From Aphelenchoides besseyi (lineage: Eukaryota; Nematoda; Chromadorea; Rhabditida; Aphelenchoididae): a DNA stretch of 64,000 nt. The DNA lies in the NCBI GenBank assembly GCA_024699855.1, contig JAMPIQ010000001.1, positions 8,928,001-8,992,000 on the forward strand, read 5' to 3'. The notes below the pieces were generated by a model. It saw only the letters and a list, made by a program, of their open reading frames with translations. It searched no databases and was not told where the DNA came from. Every line of letters begins with the position of its first letter. Within the stretch, counting starts at the first letter, position 1. Shown in pieces: positions 11,207 through 26,200 of this stretch. The position numbers were made by a program, and so were the translations under genes.

Positions 11207-14200
11207 GGGCGGACCCGCGGTTTGGCTCGAGGATCGACGGCGATTTTACGCTTCAGTACAAAACGACACGAAACACCGAAGTTGTGGGGCGGTCGTCTAA
11301 AAATTTGTCAAATATAATAATTGGCTTTAAAAAGTTGGTCACGAGAACACGATTTAGAGAGCAAATTCGCGACATCAATTCCGGTCAATGAAAAGACAAA
11401 TGAGTTGAGAATCGCAAATCCGACAAAAACTAATGGGTTTCTGAAGGCGACTAAAGAAAATAAGGTTGTAAGTACTGTAGACATATAAGATGGTTGTTGA
11501 GTAGACGTATGAGTCTGTCGAACTGATGACACTAATGTCGAATGAAATAAAAACCAAAGTGGAATCCACAAAACCAAAAGACGGACATTTTTTCGGTTTT
11601 CGCCGAATTGTCAACCGTTGGCTTTCGTGCATTACACGGCTATAGTCAGTCCCTAAGCCCCGCCCTCAACAGTTGATTTACCAAACACACGACTTCGTCC
11701 CTCTAACAGCAATGCGCGTGAAGAAGCATCGTGTTTGAACCGCGAGTACGACTCCGCCTACTTTTTTTTTCGCACCGGTTCGCTTTTGTGCGTCCGCCCA
11801 TCAAACTCTGGTGGATTCGTTTTGAAGACCGTAACCCACGGAAATGGAATGATCAAGAACGAGGATTTCACATGAACTTCCGACATAAATGAGTGGACGA
11901 AGGCATCTTCAGTTCGACAAGACCAAAAACTGACACTTCGAAAGCTACCGACGAGGGTGACAGTTTGGACCGTTTGCTGTTAAACGAGACTCCCGCCAAC
12001 GGTGCACAAATGAGGACGATCGCGCACAACGGAAATTCGAGATGGTTTTACACGCGAGATGCAAATGATGAGACGCGTTGTTGTTGATGAAGCCGAGATG
12101 AAACCGAGACCAAATCGCTTAGCACCACAACCGAAATCGTGCACGCGATCGGGCCGACCAGTTTCGTGAAAACTGTTGCTTCTCATTCACACATCTTCCT
12201 CAGTTTTGCGTTCAAATTGAAAGAGAAACGATACGTGATACTTCGCTTCTCGGTTTGTAGGTCTTCGTCTCTAACTTCCGCTTTAGATCGCACAAAAAGT
12301 TTTGTGCCAATTATCCATTACGTGTGTAAACGTAACGTCTTTAGTTTGGTCAAATTTATACTAATAAAGTGGTTTTACAATCTCTTAGACCTTCCGGGAT
12401 TTGCGGATAAGTTGTGAGGATCAACCGAAGATCACGTACGTTGAGCGGTTTAAAAATGTGGTCGGCAATGCATAAGTCGATGACATATAATTTATAAAAT
12501 GGCCATCTGCGTGGAATGATGATGTTCATTTCTGACTACACGATCATCGACAGATTCCGAAGATTGTGGAAACAGTCATCTCCACGTAAGATTTTGACAC
12601 TCGAAAACAGTTATTGTCAAGTGGATTAAGAGAACGTAGCAAATGGGAATGTGGTTATTAATCGTTAAACGCATCACATCACTTCATGTTGAATTCAGGA
12701 ACCAATTCCTTGGTTTGCGGATTTGCGAGGCATTGCATGTCCTCGACGGATATAAATCGATAAACCGGAGGATTTGAAATGAATAATTCTGCGAAGGAAC
12801 GAATTCTGAAGCTTTGCAATATCTTCAACAAGTAATCCCCGGCCAATGCTCGAGCATAACACGGCAGTTATGTCCGAAAGCGGAAGAATGTCGATGTGTT
12901 TTGTTACACGATCAAAAATCTACGGTACACTCAAGGATTAAGATTGTGGATAACGATAACTAAGCGACTTCCTTATTTGGCACCTAATGTTCGGAAATAC
13001 GTCTGAATCAATCACAAGGTCTCTCAAAAAAGATCTTGTTGCAATCGTTGAAATGCCAAAAGTAGGATTTTAATTTCAATCTCATTAGTTTTACTCCTCT
13101 CTAAGTACGCAAACTTTCGCTTAGATGCCAAAATAAGAACGTAGTCTTTGCGTAACTTCGATTCGTTTGAAATGAATGTTAGCAAATATGTCAGAGATTA
13201 TGGTCGACTTTTAAAACGGGTTTCTTTAGTTCTTAAATATGCACGTATTTGATGCCATTGAGCTCAACGTGTCGTCATCAGTTCCAAAACTTCCGGCCCC
13301 CGATTCAACTGACAGATTGATTATGAGAAGCCAAACCAAACTGTCGGGTCTAATTGCACCCAAAGATGCTGATGATCATCTTTCAAAAGTTCTCGGCTTT
13401 TAGTATCGAAACCTCACAAAATCCGTGAACACCGTTAAGTCGTCATTTTCATGCAATAAAAGAGCAAACAACATGGGCGAAAAAACGGCAAAATGAATGG
13501 TAGTATTCTGCGAATGATGTAACCGAGACACTAAGCTTTAAAACAATGCAAGCGAGTACAAGATATCACCCAACAGCCGCCCACCATAAACTGCCGATTT
13601 CAGTACTCTAATCCTTTCCGAGATGTGATCACACATCGATAATCGACGAGTGTACTTTTACCCTCCCAGAACTGACCGTCCAATCGTCTGTCGACGGTTT
13701 TGTACTCGAAACGACAAAATTAAAGGACCTTCCACGATGAAGGAGGAATCTAACCACTCCACTCGCTTGTTTCCCAAGTGATTTCTGTAATTGGAATTGT
13801 AATCAATGGCCATGAGACAATTCCACGGTCATTACGCGAATCGCGTCGTTTGGAATCGTAAGCGAACAAAAGAGACGTGAGTTGAAATCGAGAAGATGAA
13901 TATGGAAATGCGCGAAATGAACGCAACAAATGATTTTGGGAAAACGCGGTGAAAAACACGAAAATCGGCCAAAAAAGGACGCAAAAGAATTCGCAGCGCA
14001 AAAAATTGAAACCGCAGCGATCGATTGTGTGCCGTTCGAACGCCGACTCGCAGAAAAAATTGAAGTCGTGGACCGCTAATGAGCGTTGAAATGCGCCATC
14101 GTTTTTATGGACGTTGCGAAAAGCGCGCAACATAAAAATCCGATCAAATTGGTTTGGCCGTGAAGACAAGAACCAGTTGCACCGGAAATCAGTTCGAAAG

Positions 14201-17200
14201 CGTCTACCGTACGCAACAAACCGTCGGGTTCAGGAGATTTACCTTCGGATTGTTTATCGTGACGAGTTCATGGCGCGTAAAGACGACGAAATGGTATTGC
14301 GATGATAAGTCAGAAGGGAAACACGTGTGCTTGCAAGCCGTTGCGCGGGTATCATTGGCACTTAAGCGAAAAGAATCCCTTCGGTTGCAACACTTGTAAG
14401 AATGAATTCTGCTTATCTTGTCACTCGGCAGGTGTGCCGTCTATCTCTTCAACGGTCTTTGTTTCCAACCACGAGACGACAGAATCTCGTTTTCCGGTTT
14501 TTTTCGGCAAAAACGAATAGACCTCGAGACCTTTGGGTTCTTGGGATCGGGAACATTGAGAGACACAAAAGGCGATTGATGGATCCGGTATTGGCGCTTC
14601 GATTTGCCGCCCAGTTGTAAATGTCGACGCTTCGAACTACATTCGCACTCAATACGAGAATTCTCGCTCGTTTTTTGGCGTGTGCCGCCGACACAGCGGG
14701 TGGTGATCTGGCGACCAACGGCAGCCAAAATAGTGCCGTTTACTCGAAGAACTTCCTTTTGTTTGTTGTGCGCAATCGAAGATTAAAAAGAAGTTTAAAA
14801 CTCTCGGCGTCTGGAAGCTCGACGGATGAGCTTCGAAGTGCTGAGGCGGCGGCTACAAAAGAGCGGAACATGCGACAAATTTGGGTGTCAACTGTCGAAC
14901 CGAAATTTTCGCGCAATTCATTTCGTCTGTCGGCAAAAACCGTTGGAGATGCCGATTGACTGTTGGCCTCCGAATTGACATTTCGCGCGCTCACAAAAAA
15001 CGAGCGCCATCGGGACGTCAAATCGTTCGGGTGGGCGACGGAATTTAACGACCCGGGGCGTAAAACTCAAATCCCTCTGCGACTCCGGTCCATAAAAGCC
15101 CATCAATTCAACGGCACCCGATCGACCTGTCCGGAAACACGACTTGTTTCTGCCAATCATTTGCGCGAAATCGACGCACGAAACTTGGCACCAAGCGAAA
15201 TGAACTGAAAAGTTTTGTTCGGGAACGTAAATCGCCATTTAATGCGATTCCGCTGAAACTCCAACAACAAGCAATGACCATTAAAGTGGATTTGTGATGC
15301 TCGTTGATTAACTTCTTTGCTCGACAATCAGCTAACCGTGTGTGTCAATCCAAGGCAGCAGCTGTCGCCTTCAAAGTCGTTGACATCCATTTCGCAATTC
15401 CGTCATCAAACCTCATGACTCGAAGGGTCGTTTTTTTGAGAAACGCGAAATTCACTGGCATTTCGTGTGTTCACAACCAAACGGGGTACCCGCGCGCGGA
15501 AATGCCAATGGTCCTTTGTCTCCGTTCGTGAAAACGCTTGAGCCTCAGAATCGTCTAAAAACCCATCAATTCTCTTCTGCCCGCAATTCCAAAGCCTTCG
15601 ACGACCTTTGGAAAATCAAACCGGACGGACACACGCCAACAATTCGCATTGAATCCACTTGAATTGCTTACGGTAAAACCAAAAGATCAAACCCGTCGAA
15701 CGATGCCAACGACAATAAACGCAACATAACCTTCTAGTTGTTAGATCGAATGCAACAAGTTTGTAAACAAAATCGAAAGTTGGCAAAAGAAAACCTGCGC
15801 AGTCAATTTTGCCGCCCAGTTTGTTGGCCGATTGAATAGAAAACCGCCAGCGAAGAGACCACTTGAACTTGGTCGGGAATTTGCCGTCGACTGAGTTTCG
15901 ATGTGAGTCGAATGAAAAACGTGATCATACGAACAAACCCGAGATCTTTTTGATTCAACGACGAGCAATAACATCTCGCCATTTGCACGGACAATCAATT
16001 GGACCATAAGCACAAACTCAATTGGCTCAACAAACAAACCGACGGCAATCGAAAGTTTGAGAACAAGTTTCTTTTCGAGATCTTGACAGTCGCGAAGAGG
16101 GGCTTTACAAATTATTACTGTGCATATCGAGTGAGTGAACGCGCTTTTTTGAACGTATTTGTACTCAAATAGCACAAGTGTTTGCGTGGTTCGGGCGCTT
16201 CAAGTTGTGAGACTAAAATTAAGATTGTAAGGTAAAAACGAACGAGAGATTACAAGACCTTTTTAATAGTCAAGTAAGTTAGTTGAGACGAAAAACCATC
16301 GACATTCTTCAGAGTTTCGACATGCTAAGGCGAAACGAAGACTCGCGATGTCGTCTTCACTTCTACAGTACACGCACGGGGATCGTAATCAAATTGACCG
16401 TCCAGTCGACCATTTTCGTTGTACATTGCCTGAGGGCATATTACGGAGAAAATGGGTGACGAGGCCGAAAAGTCGAAGAAATTGACGTCGCGTACCGAAG
16501 ATCATGAATGAAAAGGAAAACTGAAATTCCGCAGTGATGAGCGCGCGACTCTCGTTGTAAACTTTTAGAGTTAACTGTCGTGCTTTTTCGGACGTTGGTT
16601 GTTTTTACACTTTCCCCCAATTCAACAGCTGATTTCCAAACCGTTAAACCGTCCAGTCGAGTGGTTTCTTCGAACGAACCAATCGATTGGCACGTGCACA
16701 CTTCCGCTCAACATTGGATCAAAGTGAATTCATTTTTGGTGTTCCAACTTTTCCCGACAAGACGAAACGGTTTGATTGAGTGGTAAACATGCGAATCGGT
16801 GTCATGCGCCGAGATGAGACAAACAGAAATAATCGCCGTTCATCTCCATTGTCACTTTAAGCATATGGACGGTCGTCTAATCGATCGACCCAAATTTGTG
16901 TGGCCAATTGGTTGGAACCGAACTTGTACTGGAAAGTGGGTTAATTGATTAAAAGACAATTAACGCTAATCATCAAAGTTTCCGTTAGAGTCAAACGCGG
17001 TACAAAACGTGACCCGCAAAGAAGTGTAAAAAATTGTTGAAGAGCTCAAAAGTGGGCATGTAGCCACCGCACTCAACGATTGTGCAACAAGCGAACAATC
17101 TGACGAACATAAACTGTCGGGCAGAACGATGGACCAGTGGACGAGAAATCACGTGCAAACGAACATGGTCGTTTCTCGCCGTTCGTTCTTCAACAACACG

Positions 17201-20200
17201 AACAGTCAAGAAATTGTTTGTAATCACCGAAGTTTGTATCTGCTATTCGCGACTGTTTTCGGCGTTTAAACTCAACAAAAGCGAACAGATGATCGACATA
17301 ATAACCCCAAGGCCGTTCACTTTAATTGCACGACAAAAACAATCGACGTTGTTGCAATCACTTTGGCTCATTTCCATCAATCACATCGGACTCCAGAAAA
17401 GTTCTGTAAGAAGCGACTGTTAAAAAATGCTATCACGCGGACGTTGAAACACGAGAAGTTTTGTAATTCGAAAACTACTAACAAAAAAAACAATCTCGAG
17501 CTGATGTTCCAGTAAACAAATTAGGTGAACGTTCGAAAAGTGGGCAGACAATCACGACGCGCAGTTTTGTGACTCAGAATTTCGAAATCGGTTTGCACAT
17601 AAAGTGGAGGTCAGAACAAAAAACAGCAATAAAAAGGTTTAATGAAAAGGATGTCGACTAGAAGACACATCGATATGCTAAACAGCTATCGTACTCTTAG
17701 GTGTTTCGAATCGCCACTTGTTCGGAAACCAGTTTGTTTGTTCGCTGAACATTTTTTGTGCTTCTGATCGTCACTTTACAAATAGTCCCAGAAGAAAGTT
17801 CATAACACGGAAACATCAATTCGAAGTCAATAAACGGTGCTAACTGACGTTTTCGATTTCGTTTCGAACAATGAAAATAAACGTCTCTTGATTGAACGAG
17901 TGTTTTGAATGGGCAGGAAACTCAATTGAGTCAAACGGTGCAATTGGTCGTCGAGTTTGGCGCTTTAAGTTCATCAATGCGAATTGAACTTCTGGCGCTT
18001 GAATTCAATTTTGACTGCAGACTTTCGGCTACAGTAACGAGAAGATCTTTTTGAAAGTTTACTGGAACATTGCACGTCGAGTTTAAAAGATCTCTACAAA
18101 AATAGACTCTTCATGACGCCAAACCCATTAACCGAAGATCTATGTAACAAACGAAACAAAAGAATGAGAGTTTGGGTAACTGAAAAGTTGAAAAAAGCAA
18201 AGACGTCAGAACAATTTGACCGACTTCTATTACAAAGATTGCGGCCAACTACCAAATGAGCTACAGCAATTAAGAGGCCACAAATTGGATACAAATCGAA
18301 AACTCGATGGCCGTCGATTAATTCAATTCTACGGTAAACATTCCCATTTTCTCATTGTAATTTTGACGTGAATCGAAAAGTTCGCTTTTTGTTTGTCGCC
18401 AATTCAACTACCGATTTTCAATGGCAATTCGAAAATTGGCCGTTAAAGCGTGAGAATCGTCGGGCTGATGATCAAATGAAAACTTTAGAGCGGTCCACGA
18501 CTTTGATCCAACTTGGCGGATTAGAGCACTCGGCAACTGTAAAGCGACGACAAACACGCAAACAATACAGTGACCTTTGGAGGATTTCAAAGATAAACGA
18601 AACAAGCCGTCGTGGTTAAACAAATCGCAGTAATTTAAACCGCACGCTTAGAACTCCTTAATGACCCAAAAGTGCGCAAATCTGATAACGATGAAAGAAA
18701 CTCTTTTGGGGCGTTCCATTGATGAACATCCAAATAGTCGGATGTTCCGGTTTGGCGCTAGAGATCGTTTATCAACTGAGTAGCGAAGCAGTTTCGAGTT
18801 TTGAACGCACGTTCGTCTACTTCGGCGGATTGACGAGTGGTTTTTGAACGGCAATCAAAGAGAAGAATGCGAGTTAGGAATCGATTTGCAGAAAAAAACC
18901 GTTTCTTCATCGAACCGAAATGCAGTCAGTGAACAAAATGACCGTTGGATTAAAATGGTAAAACGGTTTGTCACGCCGGTGACCTTCTTTTTATTCGAGA
19001 CGTTCGATTTCTTGACCGCCGTTTTTGGCGCAAACTGAAAAATTGGCTTCGGTTCACGGGTAATCAGCTGAACGACGACGAAAAGAAGTTCGGAACGTCG
19101 CGCGGTTAACACGAGAATTCGCTTCGAAAGTTTTTTGTCGACCGATCCGCCGTTCAACTGCGCGATATTTCGATAACAAAAATGATAACAAACGCGAAAT
19201 ACGGTAATCGATAACTCGAGGCTCTGAAGGAGTACTGGAACAGTTCGGAGGCTGAAGGAACACAAACAAACTCATCTCCATCGACGTACTTCACGCGATC
19301 TTCAGTGAAAAGCCTCGGTATTTGCTTCGACTATCGCGAAAAAATGCGGAAATTCTGTCGACCGAGACTTGCCGCCTTCATGTTTACAATTTTCGTCGCC
19401 ACTTGCAGTTTTTCGATCAACGAAAACAAACCCAACGGTTGCGTTCTGGGTGCGAGAATCGCTGATGTAGATCATCAAAAACAACCGATCTCATTTTGGT
19501 TTCGAAGAAAACGGCCAAAAGAAAAATCCTTCTGTTTGTTTTCAGTACGACACTCCGTTGTGGTCAACTAATTGGATTAATCGAGAGTCCATAGCTGATA
19601 AGACGAACTACGGCGAAGTCCACTGATCTTCAAAACACCCTCGAACAAAGTTGTCCAGGCTAATTAGCAGAAGAATGATTAGAGCTAACGCGTAGATACC
19701 AAATTACTCAATCGAATTGCCAATACAATTGTGCGGAGAGATTGAAGCTCACAAAGTGCACGTCTTTCAACTTGGAACTGAAAAGTTTTTTGAACTCGGA
19801 AACCATTGAGTTTGAAACGCACAGCACGACGGAACAATTAAAAATCTACGTGCACCTTTTTGTTCGAATCGGTTTGACAGAAATTGAAAGGACCAAAAGA
19901 GAACGATCGACGACGGTCCAAAACTCCCGGTTGCGCAATTAAAATCAGACGTTCAATTGCACGGTTTCTAGCTGATGAAAATCTATTCAGCCGTCGATTG
20001 GCATTCGAGAGACTCTGGTCACCAGTAAACGGGTTCTCGAACTCATAAAACCGAAATGTGTCGGGTGCTAATGTCCGTGAATCAGCAATTTAAAATCGAC
20101 ATGAACGAAAATAAACTGAAACCGCAGTTCACACCAACTTCTTTGTTTACACGAGTGTAAATCGGAATTCTGGCGAGTATCCAAATTTGACGTAAACACA

Positions 20201-23200
20201 AATCACTTCGCTTTTTGCTGTCCACATGTTTAGCGCCCATAAAAACGATTGTACAGCCGATGACTCATCGGAGATCTCTCAACCCAAAAGCACAGTATAC
20301 AGGAAATTAAACGAAAAGTTTTGATTGAAACGTTTCAAATGCACGATTTTGTTGTTACAAATCGTAGAGTTGAAACTTGTGACGCGCTGTCTTCCGCTTC
20401 GATTCCTGACTTCACAGCAACCAAAACAAAATACGTGGCTCATCGACAACGAATTCGAGAAAGAAACAAAGCAAACCAGAGGCCCAATGTTCGATGTTAG
20501 GAGAACTGTTCGAAAACAAACGTCTGAAGTCGGATCGCCTTCAGACGATCGCGGATTAACGGAAACTTGTCGCCAATTAAACTCAACAATCTCGGAGGTT
20601 TTATCACCTGCCGCCAATGGCCCATGATTCAAATCGAAAGGATGTTGCTGCGAAGAAAGACGGAAACGAAATTTATTGGCAAACAAAACAAAAGTCGAAA
20701 CTCCCTCAAAAAATCAAACAAAAGCAACACCTGACTTTGCCGTCAAGACCGATTGGCATGTTGCTGATAAGGTGGGCCATTGAATTTCCCCGAAAAAAAG
20801 TGTTGATCGCTTCCGATCGATCGAGTAATGTTTCAGAAAAAGTGCAATCGGCCAAAAAGCTGATTGTTCCGAAACTGATAAACCGCCACGTTCCCGTTTG
20901 GATGTGCCGCCAAATGAAAAAACGTCGAATTGAACTCAACAAACGAAATATCGTTGTCCTTCGGACCCATTTGTTCCCCGGAGATTGGTCGAGAATCTCA
21001 ACAAGTTACAATTGAAAAATTGGCAAAATTTGTTGGGGTGATGGGTCGAGAAGGGTGGGCCTCCAAAAGCACATTGACCACAAAGTTGTTTAGCGATTTG
21101 CCGAAGAAACCAACGACTACAGACTGATGTCGAGAGAAGACCAATTTATCAAAAATGTTTTTACTTTTCCGAATTACCCTCAGAACTCAAAGGATCGGAA
21201 CGATTGGTAAGTAACTGGGTGAATGAAATGACCGTGTACTTGTCATGAAAACCGCTCAGCTATCGGATATCAGTCGCGAACATAAAATTCTCAAACCACG
21301 TTTCCCGCTCATCTCTCAATTGTCTACTGCCACGCCATCTGAGTGCCAATCCATCAAAACACCTTCGAGTTGGACGAGTCCAAACCTTCAGTTCACCTTC
21401 AAAAATCACTGAGGGCCCTCAGACCGCTTCTCGAAGTCTTTTCGTTTCCACGTTTTTGCGGCGTTTTTTGAAGAACAAGAAAAAGCAAAATGTGGCACCG
21501 TGAAATTTGGCAAAACGCCCAATTGGCACATGGTCAGGGATCGGCAACTTTTTTTTTGATCTGTCCGACTCATACCCGATGGCTACTTCCGTTGGTCGGC
21601 CGAAACTTCGTTCAATCAAAATTTCGTTGAAGAAACAAAAAGCGAGTAAGAAAAAATCGACAACCAACTCAACGGATCAAACTCCGCCTTCAACTTCTCG
21701 AATTAGCGGCTGTTAGTTGAACACGTCTAATACCGTAGGGTTCAAATCGCTCACTGCAAAACAACGAACTTATGAGCTCAATGGGACAACACAAAGTGCA
21801 CACGTGATCTCGACTTTCAGTTCACATCTCGTTGCTGCCAAACAGCCTCTTCATCGGGAACCAAACCGCCGGGCAATCAAATGGAAAACGAATAAAATGA
21901 AGACGCATGCGAGCAGTGCGTTTGATCTTCGGAAATGCCGTCAGATTGATCGCAATGAAAAAACGACTCGACAACAATGAAACGACGGACAACCGCAAAA
22001 CAAACCAGACGATCTCGGAGACTTCGGCCAATTTCGATCTAGCCATCACTGGCAACGTCCGATGACCTGTAAATAATCGAATAAGCGACAAATGGAAAGT
22101 CGATTTGGCTTTGAACCAAACGCTAACACGACCATTAAACGCACAATCCCGATTTAATGCAACGAAACGCGGAGTGTAAAAATCTTGTGATTTACAGAAA
22201 CGTTTAATGAAACAGCGACGATCGAAATCAATTTGCGATTCCATTGTGGCGCATGAAAACTGACATTCGACTGCCGTTGAATACGATCACCAGTCAGCTT
22301 CTGACTCGGCACATGACGTCCAATCGAACAACCTTAGTGGTAGAAACAATAAGGAGTGGCCAAAAGATTCGAAAACAAAAAACAGGCGCGCGCTCACTTC
22401 TGAAACTTCGACGTGGAGGTTTCGGATTGTGATTCTTTTCGGAAGCTGATTAAATCAAATTTTACGCTCCGTCAGAAAATACAGCTGACTGGAATGTTTG
22501 AAGTGGTCGTGAATGCATGTCACTCGGATACCAATTAGGAGGAGACCTCCGATTGTCAATTTGGCCCATGAATTTCGACTTTTTTGTTTTATCACATTTC
22601 TCTTTCCAACTGCTCAACTTCAACACAAGGAACATAAAAAAAGCGAAATCAACGCGAAAATGTTGCGATCGAATTGGCTCGTAAACAAGCGGCACCCAAA
22701 CGACCAGTCGGATATCTGGAGCACAAGTTCGGCTGCCTTCAAGTCTCAAACAGAAAGGTGCAGTTACTGTGAACTACAAAACGCAAGATCGTTTACAACA
22801 GAAATTCGGAGAAGAAGTCACGTATCAATACGAATGGTCGAGGCGGATCCATTTTCGAAGGTTTCATTAGTTACTCAATGGATTAAACCCAAAATACTTT
22901 TCGAAACTACACAACATGCGCCATCGCTTGTCAACCATATAATTTAGCTCAATGGAGATGCCTACGACAAAACGAAAATGTTTCAGAACATTTCAATCGA
23001 AATCGAAGACCAACGCATTCCTAATTATTAGTTTCATTGTCGACTTCGAGACTTCGAAACTCCAAATACTACCGTAATCTCTGCTTACCAATGCTTAAAG
23101 TCTAATTACTATCGAAAGGAATACAATCGGAAGAAGATGAGTTACACGTGATGTCTAGATTTCTAACCGTCGAATGGCAAATGTATTTCCAATTGGGAAC

Positions 23201-26200
23201 CATAAGACACACAAAGAAACGAAGTCCTATTAACATCCCCCGACTTCTACGCGCAATTTGGAGTTTCGAAAATTCGTGCCTCGACGAGAAGAATTTTGAC
23301 TTACATCTCCATTCGTAGAGCGACGATCTTTGCTGCTAGCTATTTGCAAATAACCAAGAAGTTAATTGAACACTGCAGTTGTATTATATAGCGACCTTGA
23401 GACGAGAAAAATGTCTTGACATAAAATTGAAAAATTGGATTAACAAACTTCGTAGTGTATAATCAAAACATCTCGCGTTTGGAACTGAATCTCGTACGTC
23501 AACAGGATCCAAAATGACGTCGAAGAAGAGCCGCTTAGAAGCCCGTGCGCAGCTGAAGAAAATGGCCAATCAGCAGCAAACAATCGCCGCAGGCGTATAG
23601 AATTTAACGTTCGAATACGCTGAACTGGCGAAGTTTCGCATCTGCAGATCCGCTCGTAGTTTGTTAATCAATGCTAATTGGAACGACAAAAAGACGTTTT
23701 GGATGTCGCAGAGGTTTTCGATCAAACTCAAATAGTTTTTGCTTAAATGAGGTCAATTTGGGTTTTACAAACTGGTTACCGCAAATAGCAGCTGTAAACC
23801 CGAAGAGGAATTGCGAGATATTTTATTATGAATCGACTCGTTTCCTCGCATGGCACACCCTTCCGTCCATCCGAGGATCAACTACATCGAAGGTAAAACC
23901 GTAGGGTAGTCGAAGGTCAATCGACATTCACGGAATGAGTAGTGAGTTAAAGTTTCTCTTTTCCAAAACCTTAAAAATGCGCACCATTAAAACCATCAAT
24001 TGTCTCTCGTAAACTGAGTTTGTCGATCGCAATCGAGTAAAACGCCGAGAAGGTGCCCGTGAAAAGAAGTGTATGAGTCTGTTGATTTAAGAAGAAGATG
24101 GCAAATAGTTCGGGTGTTACGCAAGTGACCGTGAACTTGAATATTTCAGAAAAAGAAGTTGTATTTTTACATTTCTTTATTTCCACGCCGGCCAACAGAT
24201 GGGAAGTTTCGCCGAACACTTCTTCTTCGTCCCACCATAACCCTCGACTTTCGAGTCGGCGGTCGAAAGCCGAAAAGCAAAGAGATGAACGAGTTTCGTT
24301 CGTAAATTAAGTTTCCCGTTAAAACGACCGCAAAAAATTTGGGATTTCCGCCAATGAAACGTGAAAGTTCGCAGCTTTCGAGCGACGATAATGAGCGCGG
24401 AAATTTGAGTGAGAAAATCCGAGACGTCAATTCGAAAGTTCGCTGCCAAAACAAAGAAAATGCTGCTCGAATAGACTGGTTTCTGTACGGTAAATGAAAC
24501 GAAAATAGCAGTGCACTACATCGAATAGTTTGATGGGGAAATCCGACAAATTCACCTGCTTTCGAGGTGCCAACGTGATACCAAGTGCTGAACGCACCTC
24601 TTAGGAATTCATTTGCTTATGAAAATACCATCTGCATCGTTATCCTCTACGTAGACAACCACCGATGTTTGGGATGTTTTGCGTAAGAAACGAAAAGCGA
24701 GAACGTCAAGTTAAATTAGAGAGTCGATTTGCAAAGTTCAGGTCGTATAGTTTGCACATTACCGTATCATTAGCAGTGACGTTCATAACGAGTAGATGTC
24801 TCGGCTAATTGTTTTTCAACGCGGAATCGAATACGAAAGTAATTAGACGGAAAACAACCAATGAACGAAACCGATTAGTTAAAACGCTCATCTTTTTGGT
24901 TTGACCGAAAACATCCGCTCGGCGGAAGACTCGTCTGCTTCTCGACTTCTACGGTAGTAATGAACCACAAGCGGTTTGTCGTGACGCTCATTTCTCCCAA
25001 ACCGACCGCCCAATTCGTTGCACTTTTGCTTCCGAGAAGTTTTTAAATGCGGCGATAATTGACGTTTGTATGTCAAGACATTTGAGCGGTGCCAGGAAGC
25101 GAGTTCGTTGGCTTACTCACTCGTCGATTATTAGTTTAATAAATCGACTGTATCGTCTTCAGCAGCATACTCGAAGCTGCGCTTCACAGCGGGAGACAAC
25201 AAATCAAAATGAGATTACGAATTAAACGGTCATTGAAGTGCTTGTTCTCGACGAGCCGCAAATTCAAGTGGACAATCGGGTTGGACGTCGATTTTGATTG
25301 CGAGAACAAAAGTTGTGCAATCGGAAGTTTTCGAATTGAGCGGATGCGATAAACGGAAATTGGAGTCACTTAGTCGATTGCACAAAAGATTTTAGAAGCA
25401 ACGAAATCAAGATTATTGAGACACAACAACTCGCCCAATTACAGCAGTCAATTGGCGACAACCAATGTGTCGTTTATCTTTCGACATTCGGTTTTCTCAT
25501 CGCTGTGACTGACCGTGAACTGAAAAAAAGCAAATGCATTGGACGAAGATGTTCGTTTGCGTAAGTTTTCATCAATTTCCAAGATTCCTTTTAATCTTTG
25601 GATTCAAAGCGGTTTAGATTGTGACGCCTTTACGAAAGATGTAGAGGGCTTCGTACGAAGCATACAAATACCGTAGAAACAAGTCGAATTGGCGTCAGTT
25701 CGGCTCATTCAGCACCCGTTCGATTACTACGAACTACTTTGCAGTAGAACAATAAGAGCAAGTAATTGAAAACGGTCATTAAACGACTCTTGTTCATTAT
25801 GATCGTCGCGGTTTTTTTGACGTCCAAAACCATTCAACAACTCACGAGGTCTGCAGATTGGCAGGCGACTTCTCGGCACGTTTGTTTTTTCGCATTCAAA
25901 GTTTCTAAACGTCTTTTGAAACTCAAACAGCAATTAGTCGTGTCAAAGAGGGTGCGTGTAAAAGCACGTACCTCAAGCACGCAGTACGAACATCTTAATT
26001 GCTCTAGATTTTTGATCACAAACAGTCGAAACGGGAAATGCAACAAAAGAAGTTCGATAAACGCGGTCATTTGTGTTGGCAGCCAACTAACAGTCCAAAC
26101 TGTGATTGCCGTCAGGTTGGGCTAGAAGATGAAGTTGATCGAAAATGAGAAATCAAATGAAATAGGAAAATGCACCGTAACGAATGAAAACCGGAGAGTT

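Noticed and set aside
13750..14169. 139-codon minus-strand open frame in the desert
   Set aside because: Phe/Arg/Ser-rich, no domain, no splice context; typical of chance frames in this composition.
17970..17994. Short inverted repeat AAGTTCA...TGAACTT
   Set aside because: Seven-base stem only; too short for a microRNA or structured RNA claim.
2500..22212. CTGTTTCA piRNA-type upstream motifs
   Set aside because: Only about four copies seen in 64 kb, two of them in coding sequence, no clustering; consistent with chance.
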